A DNA stretch of 13,601 nt from an uncultured Bacteroidota bacterium (GTDB taxonomy: Bacteria > Bacteroidota > Bacteroidia > Chitinophagales > Chitinophagaceae): NCBI GenBank assembly GCA_946479055.1, contig CAMLEX010000039.1, positions 1 through 13,601 on the forward strand. The letters are read 5' to 3'. A program made the position numbers and the translations under genes. Of this stretch, positions 13,516-13,601 are shown one piece after another; the stretch's first letter is position 1; each line of letters starts with the position of its first letter. The notes under the pieces are model-generated. The model was not told the DNA's origin and made no database searches. It worked only from the letters and a program-made list of their open reading frames with translations.

Positions 13516-13572
13516 ATGCATCAACATAGTTATCATCATCGCATGTTGTGTCACTCACTAATCATTCAGTAG
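13516..13572 (+). CDS. Possible histidine leader peptide, 18 codons
   Basis: ATG at 13516 opens MHQHSYHHRMLCHSLIIQ, ending with TAG at 13570-13572. Five of 18 residues are His, four of them in the first eight codons. Such a cluster is characteristic of leader peptides that attenuate histidine biosynthesis operons. CAACAT (13522-13527) and ATGTTG (13543-13548) can pair within the leader, as expected for a pause hairpin. The frame lies just past the rpsP terminator and 29 nt from the window edge, so the required terminator/antiterminator and any hisG gene cannot be seen. A chance His-rich frame remains possible. TATTTCTG at 13507-13514 is a near -7 match but would start transcription inside the frame. 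Confidence 0.4.
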   Translation: MHQHSYHHRMLCHSLIIQ

Positions 13573-13601
13573 TACTATCTATCGGGGCTACAGAACATTG
13601 G

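Overview
The window looks like chromosomal DNA of a Bacteroidota species, most likely a Chitinophagaceae relative. The evidence is a primary sigma factor of the short Bacteroidota type (291 aa, no region 1.1), a long S16 with a basic tail, a long LptF/LptG permease, and several upstream sites resembling the Bacteroidota promoter (TTTG, about 20 nt, TAnnTTTG). Base composition is moderately AT-rich and even. No insertion sequence, CRISPR array, tRNA or rRNA gene was seen.

Left part, 1-7405, all minus strand. Read in the direction of transcription, a CDF cation transporter, an OsmC/YhfA-like protein and an Rrf2 regulator form a tight unit (gaps of 11 and 4 nt). After a 189-nt gap with a terminator-like hairpin and a good promoter candidate comes an assimilatory sulfate reduction operon: 1-Cys peroxiredoxin, cysH (APS reductase type), cysD, cysN, a SUMT for siroheme synthesis, and cysJ, which is cut by the left edge. 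The pathway reads: CysDN activates sulfate to APS, CysH reduces APS to sulfite, SUMT starts the siroheme branch needed by sulfite reductase, and CysJ supplies it with electrons. CysN has no fused APS kinase, which fits CysH using APS directly. The Rrf2 protein, with clustered Cys residues, is the obvious candidate regulator.

Middle, 7507-9972. An LptF/LptG-family permease (minus, GTG start) is divergent, with only 13 nt between starts, from an unrecognised 203-aa protein (plus). That protein converges, with overlapping stop codons, on a START-like/SRPBCC protein (minus).

Right part, 10280-13601, plus strand. rpoD ends in a clear intrinsic terminator whose T-tract also holds a -7-like box for ffh. 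ffh is followed by a 355-nt gap with two ~65-bp direct repeats and a related inverted piece. Then comes rpsP (S16) with its own promoter candidate and a strong terminator. After it lies an 18-codon reading frame with five His codons, which resembles a histidine-operon leader peptide cut off from its operon by the window edge.

Most genes are ordinary housekeeping and sulfur-assimilation genes. The points most worth following are the possible his leader, the intergenic repeats, the 16-bp perfect inverted repeat across the SUMT stop codon, and the linkage of Rrf2, CDF, OsmC and peroxiredoxin to sulfate assimilation.
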